Source: Clostridium sp. BJN0013
Lineage (GTDB): Bacteria; Bacillota; Clostridia; Clostridiales; Clostridiaceae
NCBI RefSeq assembly: GCF_040939125.1
Contig: NZ_CP162495.1
Coordinates: forward strand, 868,001-932,000
Direction: 5' to 3'
Length of the DNA stretch: 64,000 nucleotides
Below are positions 18,449-27,650 of the stretch, in pieces; positions within the stretch are counted from its first letter, which is position 1; each line of letters begins with the position of its first letter. The notes beneath the pieces are model-generated. The model made no database searches and was not told the DNA's origin. It worked only from the letters and a program-made list of their open reading frames with translations. Made by a program: the position numbers and the translations under genes.

Positions 18449-18651
18449 TTAAGCATGTGTCCATATCCTTAATATTTTGATTGCTTTTTCTTCTTCAAGA
18501 ACTTGGTATATTATTCTGTGTTGGATATTAATTCTCCTGGAATAAAATCCTTTTAGATCACCAACAAGTTTTTCGATCCTTCTAAAATACTTTCTCTCAT
18601 GCCTGGTATATTTAAAAGATATAATGTTTCATGGATTGCTGACCAATCTTC
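18449..18651 (-). pseudogene. Fused remnant of a YefM/Phd-type antitoxin and a Txe/YoeB toxin
   Basis: The upstream frame reads LEDWSAIHETLYLLNIPG then MRESI, the C-terminal region of YefM-family antitoxins. Another frame then reads KYFRRIEKLVGDLKGFYSRR and INIQHRIIYQVLEEEK with LRIWTHA, the C-terminal half of Txe/YoeB endoribonucleases, ending at TAA 18449-18451. The antitoxin tail and the toxin N-terminal half are missing, so a deletion joined the two genes. The upstream edge meets a dispersed repeat copy. Confidence 0.8.
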
Positions 18652-18858
18652 TAGCAAGGAGCCAATTTCCAATTGCCTCCTAGTACCTCGGAGGAAGAGT
18701 AATATCGGAGGAAGAGTAATAAATTTCCAGAGGCAAGTAGTTTAGAGTAGTAGGCTCAAGGCAAACTTTTCGTACAGCCTGTCGAGGTATGTGAAAAAAA
18801 TAGTGGAGCTAGGAGTTGGACAACCGAAATTTTGAACAAGTTCGGTTGTTTTTACGTT
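18645..18858. repeat. Dispersed repeat copy (longest example) ending in a terminator hairpin
   Basis: Starts CTTCTAGCAAGGAGCCAATT and contains a local duplication of CGGAGGAAGAGTAAT (about 18688-18722). It ends in ACAACCGAA (18820-18828) pairing with TTCGGTTGT (18841-18849), followed by TTTTACGTTGAA. The same TTTTTACGTTGAA follows the hairpin at 19735-19746, where the stem sequence is different (CAATCGAA/TTCGATTG). Confidence 0.65.
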
Positions 18859-19020
18859 GAAGTTACCTTTAGCGAAGTTATTAAAATTATTGAATTATAT
18901 GTAAAGCAATGCTAAAATGAAATTGAAAAGTTTATTTATTAGTAGGTAATTGTATTAAAATGAGGAACAAATAGAATTCTAATGCATGGAATTATAATAA
19001 CAGAATAGAAAGGATTTAAT

Positions 19021-19281
19021 ATGCCAACTATATGTATGTTTAGAGGAATAAAGATCTATATTAATTATAGAGAGCATCTTCCATCACATTTTCATGCCGA
19101 ATATGGAGAATATAATTGTTGTATCACTATTGATGATATAGAGTTACTTAGTGGTTCTATGCCAAATAAACAGCTTAAAATGCTGTTTGGATGGGCTGCT
19201 TTGCATCAAGAAGAATTGCAAGAAGAATGGTATCTTGCTCAACTGCAAAAAGAATTATTTCCAATAGAGCCTTTAAAATAA
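19021..19281 (+). CDS. DUF4160-domain protein, probable toxin-antitoxin partner
   Basis: 86 residues. MPTICMFRGIKIYINYREHL followed by PSHFHAEYGEY is the DUF4160 signature. This family is usually encoded next to a DUF2442 protein, as here (20-bp gap), and the pair is regarded as a putative toxin-antitoxin module; activity is not proven. Start ATG follows AGAAAGGATTTAAT. Length is normal for the family and the frame is intact. Confidence 0.82.
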   Translation: MPTICMFRGIKIYINYREHLPSHFHAEYGEYNCCITIDDIELLSGSMPNKQLKMLFGWAALHQEELQEEWYLAQLQKELFPIEPLK

Positions 19282-19300
19282 AAAATTGGAGGTGGGTGTT

Positions 19301-19633
19301 TTGGAAGCAAATTTAATTCCAGGTGAAGTTAGGGAATATTTTATAAAAGGATCTAGAAAAATTAAGAAGATAACTCCGAACAATGATTACACATTAGTCA
19401 TAGCATTTGATAATGGAGAAACAAGAGTATATGATATGTCTAGGAACTTATTTGGAGTATTTGAAGTATTAAAAGATATAGATAAATTTAAGGAAGTATT
19501 TATAGATGAATCGGGGAATATTGCTTGGGATGTAGATAAAAATCTTGATTCGGCTGTAGTGTGGAATAATAGAATTAATATATGTAAAGATTCAGCATAT
19601 ATGGAATCTATTCCTGTTTTAGCCAAGAGCTAA
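19301..19633 (+). CDS. DUF2442-domain protein, probable partner of the DUF4160 gene
   Basis: About 110 residues. IKKITPNNDYTLVIAFDNGE followed by TRVYDMS and the end FIDESGNIAWDVDKNLDS match DUF2442. An in-frame TTG at 19286 is possible, but TTG 19301 has GGAGGTGG 4-11 bp upstream and is preferred. Its last codons run into a dispersed repeat (AAGAGCTAATTTCCTAGCAA), which supplies the stop. It likely forms one operon with the DUF4160 gene. Confidence 0.78.
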   Translation: MEANLIPGEVREYFIKGSRKIKKITPNNDYTLVIAFDNGETRVYDMSRNLFGVFEVLKDIDKFKEVFIDESGNIAWDVDKNLDSAVVWNNRINICKDSAYMESIPVLAKS

Positions 19634-19747
19634 TTTCCTAGCAAGTTCAGGGCAAGCTCTTTACAAAGGGGTCAGACCTTATGTGAAAAATGGAAATGAA
19701 ATAAGAGAGAAAACAATCGAAGTTTATGGAGAAATTCGATTGTTTTT
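19627..19747. repeat. Dispersed repeat copy with terminator hairpin after the DUF4160/DUF2442 pair
   Basis: GAGCTAATTTCCTAGCAAGT, TTTACAAAGGGGTCAGACCT and TATGTGAAAAATGGAAATGA match other copies. The hairpin AAAACAATCGAA (19710-19721) and TTCGATTGTTTT (19735-19746) is a perfect 12-bp stem with a T-run, and probably ends the operon. Confidence 0.7.
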
Positions 19748-19838
19748 ACGTTGAACAATAAATTAAGTAAAGTAAAAATATTAGTGTGAATAGTAAAATA
19801 ATTTGATATACTTTATGTATTATTAAAGTTTCAATCGA

Positions 19839-20568
19839 AAGTAGATTTTCAAATGCCCAGTAGACTTTTGTTTTATATGGTAGAAATATGGAGAGATACA
19901 CTCAAAAATACAGATAAAAATGAAAGGAAAAGAAAAGAAAGAATTTCAAGTTACCTGCAATAATTCCTATAGCGATATATAATGGGAAAAATAAATGGAC
20001 AGCACATATAAGTTTTAAAGAAATATTAAGTGGTTATCAATTATTTGAAGAAAATGTTTTAGATTTTAAATATATATTTTTAGATGTAAATAGATATGAT
20101 CAGGATGAACTATTTAGTATAGCAAATTTAGTATCATCAATATTTTTAATAGATCAAAGAATAGATGACAAGGAATTAATAAGAAGATTAAGGAAAATGG
20201 TATTTATATTAAAGAAAATAAAGCCGGAACAATATGATATATTTAGAAAATGGTTAAAAGGTATAATAAAGCCAAGACTGCCGAAGGAGATGCAAAAAGA
20301 GATAGAAAATGTATTAGAAAAAACAAATCAATGGGAGGTAGAATCTATGGTATATAATTTAGAAAGAGTAATAGATGATGTAAGGAAAAAAGGTATTGAA
20401 GAAGGAATAGAAAAAGGAATAGAAAAAGGAATAGAAAAAGGAATAGAAAAAGGTAAGATTCAAGTAGCAAGAAATCTTATAAAAATGGGAACAGATTTAC
20501 TAACAGTTATAAAGGCAACTGGACTTACAGAAGAAGAAATTAGTAGTATAAAAAAAGATATAAATTAG
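19839..20568 (+). pseudogene. Rpn-family recombination-promoting nuclease/putative transposase, 5'-truncated and frameshifted
   Basis: The first frame reads VDFQMPSRLLFYMVEIWRD with TLKNTDKNERKRKE. A frameshift near 19940 leads to LPAIIPIAIYNGKNKWTAHI and FLDVNRYDQDELFSIANLVS in the frame that ends at 20568. These match the region after the PD-(D/E)XK core of Rpn (RpnA-E, IPR010106-type) proteins. The N-terminal 50 or so residues with the first catalytic motifs are missing. The C-terminus has the usual repeated EKGIEKGIEKG helix. A short intact ORF from 20197 is just its tail. Confidence 0.8.
20404..20451 (+). repeat. 12-bp tandem repeat inside the Rpn-family tail
   Basis: GGAATAGAAAAA occurs four times in tandem, encoding GIEK repeats in a predicted charged helix. 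Copy number of such repeats varies among Rpn paralogues. Confidence 0.85.
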
Positions 20569-20640
20569 AAATAATTGGTTATAATTGAGAACATACACAG
20601 ATTTGTGTAAAATAGAATAGAAATGATAAAAACTAATTGG

Positions 20641-20680
20641 AAATTACTATAGGATGCGTTTCTATAGTAATTTTTATTAT
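20641..20680 (+). terminator. Hairpin terminator
   Basis: AAATTACTATAG (20641-20652) and CTATAGTAATTT (20662-20673) form a 12-bp stem followed by TTTATTATG. A short repeat fragment (AGCAAGCAGCTAATTTCCGG, about 20707) follows downstream. Confidence 0.7.
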
Positions 20681-20778
20681 GTTTTAACAAGTTGAAAAAA
20701 CAATAGCAAGCAGCTAATTTCCGGCTGGTATGAATTATAGATATGTAGCTCAATTTAATATGGAAAGGAGTCTTTTAA

Positions 20779-21180
20779 ATGGATCAATTTAAAGACATAA
20801 GATGGAGACAAAGGTTTGTAAATTTCGAGAAGTCATACAAATTATTAAGTAAATATATTAATCAACCTCTTAAAACAGAATTAGAACGTGCTGGCATTAT
20901 ACAGTTTTTTGAGATTGCCTTTGAACTATCCTGGAAATTGATGAAGGATTACCTGGAAGCACAAGAATTATATACAAAAAGTCCAAGGGAAACAATCAAG
21001 CGAGCTTATCAAATAGGGTTAATTGATGATGGACATATTTGGATAGATGCCCTTTCAGATAGAAATTTGACTGTGCATACTTATGACGATAAATTGGCAG
21101 AGAAAATGGTTAGGGATATAGTGCAGAGCTATTTTCCTGAACTAAAAAAACTTTATGAAAAGTTGATTAAGGAGCTTTAA
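20779..21180 (+). CDS. hepT: HepT-like HEPN toxin (HI0074-type nucleotidyltransferase partner)
   Basis: 133 residues, all alpha. IRWRQRFVNFEKSYKLL and GIIQFFEIAFELSWKLMKD are typical of the HI0074/KNTase-C family. RNLTVHTY near residue 98 is the HEPN RNase motif R-x4-H. The family forms the toxin of MNT-HEPN modules and is controlled by AMPylation by its partner. Start ATG follows GGAAAGGAGTCTTTTAA. One base separates it from the MntA gene. Orientation toxin then nucleotidyltransferase is the usual one. It looks intact. Confidence 0.85.
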   Translation: MDQFKDIRWRQRFVNFEKSYKLLSKYINQPLKTELERAGIIQFFEIAFELSWKLMKDYLEAQELYTKSPRETIKRAYQIGLIDDGHIWIDALSDRNLTVHTYDDKLAEKMVRDIVQSYFPELKKLYEKLIKEL

Positions 21181-21181
21181 A

Positions 21182-21490
21182 ATGTTCGGATTATTGGAGA
21201 GAGATTTAAAATACATACTGGAGGCTGTTAAAAAATATTCAGAAATAGAGGAAGTGATTATTTTTGGCAGCAGAGCTATGGGTAATTATAAAAAAGGCTC
21301 TGATGTTGACATAGCATTAAAAGGTGAATATGTAAATAGAAAAATAGTATGCAGACTTAGTGATGATTTAAATGAAGAGTATCCACTACCGTATTTTTTT
21401 GATGTGGTAAATTATAATGATATTTCAAATGAAGAGCTTAAAAAGCATATTGACAATGTAGGAAAAACTATTTATAAAAGGAAAGATTAA
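21182..21490 (+). CDS. mntA: MntA-like minimal nucleotidyltransferase antitoxin
   Basis: 102 residues. EEVIIFGSRAMGNYKKGSDV and DIAL give the GS(x10)DxD nucleotidyltransferase signature (GSRAMGNYKKGSDVD). The family AMPylates the HepT tyrosine-containing motif and neutralises it. The gene starts 1 bp after hepT, so the two are co-translated. A deletion remnant of a second hepT-mntA pair lies at 37306-37432. Confidence 0.87.
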   Translation: MFGLLERDLKYILEAVKKYSEIEEVIIFGSRAMGNYKKGSDVDIALKGEYVNRKIVCRLSDDLNEEYPLPYFFDVVNYNDISNEELKKHIDNVGKTIYKRKD

Positions 21491-21493
21491 ATC

Positions 21494-21701
21494 CTATAAA
21501 AAAAGGAAGAGAAGAAGGAAAAGAACAAGCTAGGTTAAAGGATGTAGAAAGGGTTTTAAAACTAGTCAATAAAAAATTCAATTATTCAGATAGAACTTTT
21601 GATGAAAGGCTAAAAAAGCAAGTAGTGATGAACTAAATTTAATTATTGAAAATATTTTGGATATAGAAAAAATGGAGGATTTAACTAGATATTTGAGTTG
21701 A
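21494..21701 (+). pseudogene. C-terminal fragment of an Rpn/DUF-type protein
   Basis: KKGREEGKEQARLKDVERVL and KLVNKKFNYSDRTFDERLKK, then after a 1-bp frameshift SSDELNLIIENILDIEKME with a stop at 21699-21701. It is almost the same as the C-terminus of the fragment at 61363-61686, 40 kb away. The start of the gene is absent. Confidence 0.75.
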
Positions 21702-21720
21702 TTTAGCAAACCCTTAATTT

Positions 21721-22476
21721 CTAACTTTTAATCCACAGCTGAAATATTCCAAGATATTCATGTAAAGCAATTCCTGTAGTATTGAAACTATCATAGGAAG
21801 GAATAAATGATTTAAGGTCTATACTTACATGAGTATTGGTAAAATAGCCAGTAGGGTAGGGTATAGCTGTTTTTATACCGGCATTGGAAAAATTCATCAT
21901 TGAACGTTTCATATGGAAAGCTGATGTTACTATTATAGGTTTTGAAAAGTGATATTTATTTAGAATTTTAGCGGTAAATTTTGCATTTTCTGTTGTAGTA
22001 CGGCTGCTATTTTCTATTATTATGTTATTTTTGTTAATATTTAAATCCAGCAATTGTCTTTTGGCAATTTCAGATTCTGTTCCAGTTGAAGCATAGACCT
22101 TGCCGCCAGACAAAATTATAGGTAAATTTGTTTTATTATGTATACGCAGTGTGGTTAGTAAACGGCTGGGGGCAGAACCAGAAAGCCCCCCGGTACCGCT
22201 GAAGTCCGGGGAATCAAGTGTAGCACCCCCACCAAGCATGATAATTACATCGCCATTTAGTTTTTGGGGAGGAATAAAAGTATATTCCAGTGAGTGAATT
22301 GCTAAATTTGCAGTAAGGGGAATTGAAACCACGTAAATTAGGACAGCTATTGATATTGTTAATTTTGGAATTTCCTTTTGAGATTTATATTGAAGCAGGG
22401 CTGAAATCAGTAGTATAATGATAAAGCAGCCAGGAGGAAGAATCAAGCTAGCTATGAACTTAGCAAAATATATCAC
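21721..22476 (-). CDS. YdcF family (DUF218) membrane protein
   Basis: 251 residues. Two hydrophobic segments at about 1-30 and 38-58 are followed by a DUF218 domain: GDVIIMLGGGATLD, LPIILSGGKVYASTGTESEI, then IIIENSSRTTTENAKF and IVTSAFHMKRSM. This ElyC/SanA/YdcF family is linked to envelope integrity and peptidoglycan precursors; the reaction is unknown. The GTG start has AGAGGTG upstream. It starts 12 bp after the pgi stop, so it is probably co-transcribed with pgi. Confidence 0.85.
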   Translation of the reverse strand: MIYFAKFIASLILPPGCFIIILLISALLQYKSQKEIPKLTISIAVLIYVVSIPLTANLAIHSLEYTFIPPQKLNGDVIIMLGGGATLDSPDFSGTGGLSGSAPSRLLTTLRIHNKTNLPIILSGGKVYASTGTESEIAKRQLLDLNINKNNIIIENSSRTTTENAKFTAKILNKYHFSKPIIVTSAFHMKRSMMNFSNAGIKTAIPYPTGYFTNTHVSIDLKSFIPSYDSFNTTGIALHEYLGIFQLWIKS

Positions 22477-22488
22477 AATAACACCTCT

Positions 22489-23826
22489 TTATATCAATCT
22501 GTTTTCACCGTATCCTGGTTTTTTTAGAAGAGCAAACATATTATTTTTATAGGCTTCAACTCCAGGCTGATCAAATGGATTTATTCCCATCAAATATCCA
22601 CTGATTGCGCAAGCTTTTTCGAAAAAGTATACCATATATCCAAAATAATAAGAGGTAAGTTCAGGTATATTTACAATCATTACTGGAACATCTCCATCAC
22701 TATGGGCTAGCACTGTCCCCTTCAAAGCTTGGTAGTTTATAAAACTCATTGATTTACCTGCAATAAAGTTTAATCCATCTAAATTGTCTTTGTCTTCTTC
22801 TATAATTATTTCTTTTCTGGATTTTGTTACATTTATAAAAGTTTCAAATAATATCCTAAGCCCCTGTTGTATATATTGTCCCATGGAATGTAAGTCCGTT
22901 GAGAAATCTGCCGCTGCAGGAAATATACCTTTATTATCCTTTCCCTCACTTTCTCCAAAAAGTTGTTTCCACCATTCTCCAAAATAATGAAGACAAGGCT
23001 CAAAATTTACCATAATTTCAGTAGTCTTACCCTTTTGAAATAATATATTCCTAACTGCAGCATACCTGTACGCTGCATTTTTATCTAAGTATTCACTACT
23101 GTAGGCTTCCCTGGCATCTGCTGCGCCTTGCATAATATCGTCTATATTAATTCCTGCTACTGCTATAGGAAGTAACCCTACTGCAGTTAATACAGAATAT
23201 CTTCCACCTATGTTGTCTGGAATAACAAAAGTTTCATATCCCTCTATATCCGCCAATGTCTTTAAAGCTCCTCTTTTCTTATCCGTAGTAGCATATATTC
23301 TATGCCTTGCCTCTTCTTTACCATATTTTTTTTCTAATAAATTTTTGAATGTCCTAAATGCAATAGAGGGCTCTGTAGTAGTACCTGACTTGGAAATAAC
23401 ATTTATAGATATGTCCATACCTTCTACCGCTTCCAGCAAATCTTTCATATAAGTTGAACTCATATTATTTCCTGCATAAAGTACAATAGGTCCCTGCCTT
23501 TTATCTTTAGATAAAATGTTACTAAATGTATGTGAAAGCATTTCAATAGCAGCTCTAGCTCCCAGATAAGAACCGCCTATTCCCATAATTATAAATACAT
23601 CTGAAGTATGCCTGATTTTTTCAGCTGCCACTTTTATTCTGTTAAATTCTTCTTTATCATAACTTACGGGTAAATCTACCCATCCTAAAAAATCACTTCC
23701 TGCACCTGTTTTACTTTCTATCATATTGTGGGCAACAGATACAAAAGGCTGTAAATTATCTATATCATTCTGACTAACACAGGAGTAAATTTTACTTAAA
23801 TCCAAACCTATACCTTTTTCCAACAT
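22489..23826 (-). CDS. pgi: Glucose-6-phosphate isomerase
   Basis: 445 residues, the short Firmicute length. [16 protein letters not shown] is the sugar-phosphate site, [17 protein letters not shown] the PGI signature, and the C-terminal region has the catalytic-type MGQYIQQG and [12 protein letters not shown]. It interconverts glucose-6-P and fructose-6-P, which also feeds mannose-6-P to manC. Start ATG on the minus strand has AGGTGCAAGTAAAGCG upstream. It leads the ydcF-like gene. Confidence 0.95.
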   Translation of the reverse strand: MLEKGIGLDLSKIYSCVSQNDIDNLQPFVSVAHNMIESKTGAGSDFLGWVDLPVSYDKEEFNRIKVAAEKIRHTSDVFIIMGIGGSYLGARAAIEMLSHTFSNILSKDKRQGPIVLYAGNNMSSTYMKDLLEAVEGMDISINVISKSGTTTEPSIAFRTFKNLLEKKYGKEEARHRIYATTDKKRGALKTLADIEGYETFVIPDNIGGRYSVLTAVGLLPIAVAGINIDDIMQGAADAREAYSSEYLDKNAAYRYAAVRNILFQKGKTTEIMVNFEPCLHYFGEWWKQLFGESEGKDNKGIFPAAADFSTDLHSMGQYIQQGLRILFETFINVTKSRKEIIIEEDKDNLDGLNFIAGKSMSFINYQALKGTVLAHSDGDVPVMIVNIPELTSYYFGYMVYFFEKACAISGYLMGINPFDQPGVEAYKNNMFALLKKPGYGENRLI

Positions 23827-23965
23827 CGCTTTACTTGCACCTCCAGTAAATTTGTTCTAATTTAATTTAAATTTCATATAACCATATACTATGTATTATA
23901 GAGTATATTGATAATATTTTCAATTAATTATATGATATTTCAGGATAACAACAGCTTACGCTGTA

Positions 23966-23997
23966 AATTTGTCAATAAAAAATTTTATTGACAAATT
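23966..23997. promoter_or_regulatory. Perfect palindrome between pgi and the T-box leader
   Basis: AATTTGTCAATAAAA and TTTTATTGACAAATT are perfect 15-bp arms around 2 bp. They lie about 140 bp upstream of pgi and about 80 bp before the T-box, between divergent units. This could be an operator or a terminator; TTGACA in an arm could also serve as a -35 hexamer on either strand. Confidence 0.5.
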
Positions 23998-24074
23998 AAA
24001 AGTTCTAATTTATTATTTATTGTAAGCAAATAAACTGATGAATAAGAATAGTATTCTGGAATTATATGTTTTTA

Positions 24075-24302
24075 GAGAGTCGCAGTCTTGGTGGAATGCG
24101 ATAACATTTATCTAGATGAATGGACTTATGAAGGCAGTCTGAAAGGATTTTTTCCAAGTAGGCACTGGCGGGAACTCTACCCGTTATCAAGTGAGCATGT
24201 ATTATTATGTATATGAAAAGAGTGGGTAATTTTTTACCAATTTGGGTGGTATCGCAGGAGTAAAAGCTCTTGTCCCTTTTACTAGGGACAAGAGCTTTTT
24301 AT
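24075..24302 (+). promoter_or_regulatory. T-box riboswitch, probable tryptophan specificity
   Basis: Starts AGAGAGTCGCAGTC (stem I). The T-box core GGGTGGTATCGC lies at 24244-24255, after a stem III-like GGGTAATTTTTTACC. The terminator is AAAAGCTCTTGTCCC with GGGACAAGAGCTTTTT (about 24263-24301). A likely specifier is TGG at 24121-24123 in the context GAATGGACTT, which fits a tryptophan gene downstream. Uncharged tRNA would favour antitermination. It appears intact although the gene it controls is broken. Confidence 0.85.
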
Positions 24303-24341
24303 ATTCTTTAAAGTAAAATTTGAAAAGGGGGTTAAAATTAA

Positions 24342-25415
24342 ATGAGTAAAGTACCTTATAGAGTTTATTTGTCAGAGGAGAAAATACCACATAAGTGGTA
24401 CAATATTAGAGCTGATATGAAAGAACAACATGAGCCCTATATAAATCCAGGTACCATGAAAACTGCAAAAGTTGAAGATCTATATCCTGTATTTTGTGAA
24501 GAACTTGCAAAACAAGAAATAGATGATAAAACTAGATATGTAGATATTCCAGATGAAGTTCTTGATTTTTATAAAGTCTATCGTCCATCACCTCTTTGTC
24601 GGGTATATAATTTGGAAAAAGCACTTGGTACGCCTGCAAAGATTTACTACAAGTTTGAGGGAAATAATACCTCTGGCAGTCATAAGTTAAATTCTGCCGT
24701 AGCACAGGTTTATTATGCAAAGAAACAAAGGATTACTTCTCTTACTACAGAAACTGGAGCCGGTCAATGGGGTACAGCTTTATCTGAGGCTTGTGCATAT
24801 TTTGAAGTACACTTAACAGTCTATATGGTTAAGGTATCTTCCCAGCAGAAGCCTTATCGAAAGGCAATTATGGAAACCTTTGGGGCAAAAGTTATTTCAA
24901 GTCCATCAGATACAACAGAAGCTGGACGCTCTATCCTTGCTAAGAATCCAAATACAGGAGGCAGTCTTGGTTGTGCTATTTTATAGCAGTTGAACCTGCT
25001 TCTTGTCCATCTCTTACTAGAGGAAAATATGCCTATGATTTTTGTGATACGGAAATGATCACTCCTCTGGCAAAGATGTATACATTAGGTTGTGAGTTTA
25101 TTCCTTCTGCTAACCATGCAGGTGGGTTACGTTATCATGGTATGAGTCCGGTTCTTTCAAAGCTTTATCATGATGGATATATTGATGAAGCTCGTGCTGT
25201 AGAGCAGACAAAGATATTTGATGCTGTTGTATTGTTTGCAAAGTATGAAACAATATTACCTGCTCCAGAATCTTCCCATGCAATTCGTGTGGCTATTGAT
25301 GAAGCACTTAAGTGTAAAGAAATAGGGGAGGCAAAGACAATTTTATTTGGTCTTACCGGAACAGGTTATTTTGATATGCAGGCATATATACAGTATAATG
25401 AAAATAGTACGTTTA
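24342..25415 (+). pseudogene. trpB: TrpB2-type tryptophan synthase beta chain, internally deleted
   Basis: The first part (to about 24985) is a good TrpB2 N-terminal half: RPSPLCRVYNLEKAL and KFEGNNTSGSHKLNSAVAQV with the PLP lysine, then LTTETGAGQWGTAL. After GGSLGCAI the sequence jumps, with a frame change, to FIAVEPASCPSLTRGKYAYD, HAGGLRYHGMSPV and LTGTGYFDMQAY. About 90 residues including the Gly-rich phosphate loop are missing. The 3' end is fused to a DUF2935 gene fragment on the other strand. The start has AAAAGGGGGTTAAAATTAA upstream. It is non-functional. Confidence 0.88.
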
Positions 25416-25620
25416 AAATATGGGATTTATGTAAATATTTTTGCCTAAAACTTTTTGACAGTGACCTAAACTCATTTCTTAACACTTCTGTTTGAAATGT
25501 GATATTATTATTTTTAGGAGTAAGTCCCGATTCTAAAAATATGGCATGCTCTTTGGCTGTTCTCGTAAAAAACAAGTTTAATTCTAACGATTGTCTAACA
25601 AATTCACTGTTAGATAGCAT
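25410..25620 (-). pseudogene. DUF2935 protein, N-terminal fragment
   Basis: MLSNSEFVRQSLELNLFFTR, KEHAIFLESGLTPKNNN and LRNEFRSL match the start of clostridial DUF2935 (metal-binding helical) proteins, which normally run to about 260 residues. Similarity ends near 25440 where the trpB sequence begins, so a recombination or deletion joined the two genes tail to tail. Ribosome site AAGGAGCTTGTACT lies upstream on the minus strand. Confidence 0.75.
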
Positions 25621-25974
25621 AGTACAAGCTCCTTGTTAATTAATTCACTTACACTATATTAATGTTATATTATCTTTAGAATAGATATGGGTAATAAACT
25701 AAATTTGGACTCTATACTTCTGCTAACTTTGTGGAGAATCTTAGAAATATCTCGCGGGTTGTTCCTATATAATACTTTGACATAGTTAAATCGTTATATT
25801 CCGCATTTAAAACTTAACTATATACAAATAGTACCATAAATAAATTATTATTGAGACAGATAATTATATGTTTACATAAAAAAGTGAACATTATAAATTA
25901 TTTGTAAGTCGTTCATATTTAGCCGCTTTTGATGTTTCCAAATTTGGGTATTCAACAACCTATTATTTATAAAG
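25621..25974. other. Intergenic, decayed coding traces only
   Basis: No intact gene. Minus-strand traces such as YRNNPRDISKILHKVSRSIE and EYPNLETSKAAKYERLTNNL look like old coding sequence, but I cannot assign a family. No clear terminator or promoter pair was identified. Confidence 0.4.
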
Positions 25975-27420
25975 TTATATTGTAGCAAGAGACTTATTTG
26001 TAGGGCTTTGTATCCAATTTCCTTTATAATCATATCGTGAACCGTGGCAAGGACAATCCCAGGTTAATTCATCAGCATTCCAGTGAAGTTCACATCCTAA
26101 ATGGGCACATTTGGTTGATACTGTAAAGACATTTCCATCATTATCTTTATAAACTCCAACCTTTTGATCCTTATAGTCCACAATTCCACCGTGACCTCTC
26201 TCAATATTTTTCAGATTTTCATCAGGAATATCTATCCTCTGTGCAATAAAGTTCTTTGCTGTTGTTATAAGATCCTTGGCAGCATTTTTCATAGATGTTG
26301 ATATATCAAATCTTTCAGGTGAAAATATTTTTGAAAAGTCATTTTCCTTTTCAAGAATCATATCACTTATTATGATTGCAGCTGCCATTGAACTTGTCAT
26401 TCCCCATTTTTTAAATCCTGTCTCAACATAAATATTAGGAGTTTTTGATGAGTAATGCCCTATGTAAGGTATATTATCTAAGGTCATACAATCTTGTGCC
26501 GACCAATGATATTTTTCCATGGAATTTGGATAAAACTTTTTGGCTGCTTTTCTTAATTTATCATAAGCTCCACCTTCCTCATTTTCACCAGTTCTTTGAG
26601 CTATGCCTCCAAGCAATAATAAGTTTTTATAATTTCTAAATGAATATGAGTTTTTATCAATGCCTATATACATTCCATTTACATTTTGGGCATTTTCTAA
26701 AGCTATAACATAAGATCTTTCCTGATGTATTCTCATAAAATAATAGCCTGGAGTATTTAAAAATGGATAATGTGTTGCTACCACTATTTTATTTGCTTTA
26801 ATTTCTATCCCATCCTTTGTAACTACAGAATTTTCTTCGGTAATATCAAGTGCTGTTGTATTTTCATAAATAGTCAATTTTTCTGAAATTGGTTTTAAAA
26901 ATTTAAGTGGATTAAACTGCGCTTGATTCTTAAATTTCAATGCCATTTTGACCTTAAAAGGAAGATTTACCTTATCCACTAATTCTGCATCTATTTCTAA
27001 CTTCTTGGCTGCACTATATTCATTTTCAAGACTTTGAGTATTATCTAAAGAATACACATATGCATCCTTGTATTCAAAATTACAATCAATATTTTCTTCA
27101 TCAATTATTTCCTTATATCTTTGTATTGCAAGTCCATTAGCCTTAGCATATTGCCTTGCTCCCTCTTTACCAAATTTTTTTATCAAATTATCATAAATTA
27201 AGTCGTGCTGGCATGTTATCTTTGCAGTTGTATTTTTTGTAACTCCGCTTGCAGTGGTTTTTGCGTCAATAACAACAACTTCTTTTCCGCTTTTGTTAAG
27301 CATATATGCTGTCAGAAGGCCAGCCATTCCAGCTCCTATTATAACAGTATCGCATTCTATATTTTTATTTAAAGCTTCTCTTTTTCTAAAATCGACCTCG
27401 GAATTCCATACACTTTCCAT
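25975..27420 (-). CDS. FAD-dependent oxidoreductase with C-terminal Rieske [2Fe-2S] domain
   Basis: About 481 residues. The DAO-type FAD domain begins DTVIIGAGMAGLLTAYML (dinucleotide loop) with VIDAKTTASGVTKNTTAKIT. The C-terminal about 75 residues are a Rieske domain with both cluster motifs, CAHLGCELHW and CPCHGSRYD. Such fusions are known in Bacillus and Clostridium as glycine/D-amino-acid-oxidase-like proteins; the substrate is unknown. An upstream ATG at 27459 is in frame, but ATG 27420 (MESVW) has GAGGTGATTTAC before it and is chosen. Soluble, no signal peptide. Confidence 0.87.
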   Translation of the reverse strand: MESVWNSEVDFRKREALNKNIECDTVIIGAGMAGLLTAYMLNKSGKEVVVIDAKTTASGVTKNTTAKITCQHDLIYDNLIKKFGKEGARQYAKANGLAIQRYKEIIDEENIDCNFEYKDAYVYSLDNTQSLENEYSAAKKLEIDAELVDKVNLPFKVKMALKFKNQAQFNPLKFLKPISEKLTIYENTTALDITEENSVVTKDGIEIKANKIVVATHYPFLNTPGYYFMRIHQERSYVIALENAQNVNGMYIGIDKNSYSFRNYKNLLLLGGIAQRTGENEEGGAYDKLRKAAKKFYPNSMEKYHWSAQDCMTLDNIPYIGHYSSKTPNIYVETGFKKWGMTSSMAAAIIISDMILEKENDFSKIFSPERFDISTSMKNAAKDLITTAKNFIAQRIDIPDENLKNIERGHGGIVDYKDQKVGVYKDNDGNVFTVSTKCAHLGCELHWNADELTWDCPCHGSRYDYKGNWIQSPTNKSLATI

Positions 27421-27650
27421 GTAAATCACCTCATACTTAATATTCCACTTTTTTTGCAATATATACAGATTTTTAGTATAAGATAGGTTGATTTAGGTTA
27501 TAAATACTCAACTTTTTAACTCTCATCGGTCTGAAGGGACAATTTTTGTTCAAAATCTTGACTTTTTAAAATAACTGGTTATAATAAAGTTATATAAATC
27601 ATACAAATCATACTTTTGATACAATACCAACAATGAATGGAGGAAATAAT

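Noticed and set aside
20404-20451. Tandem repeat as a possible CRISPR-like array
   Set aside because: The 12-bp units have no spacers and encode a charged protein helix.
23966-23997. Palindrome as the pgi terminator
   Set aside because: pgi runs away from it on the minus strand; it is upstream of pgi, so an operator is more likely.
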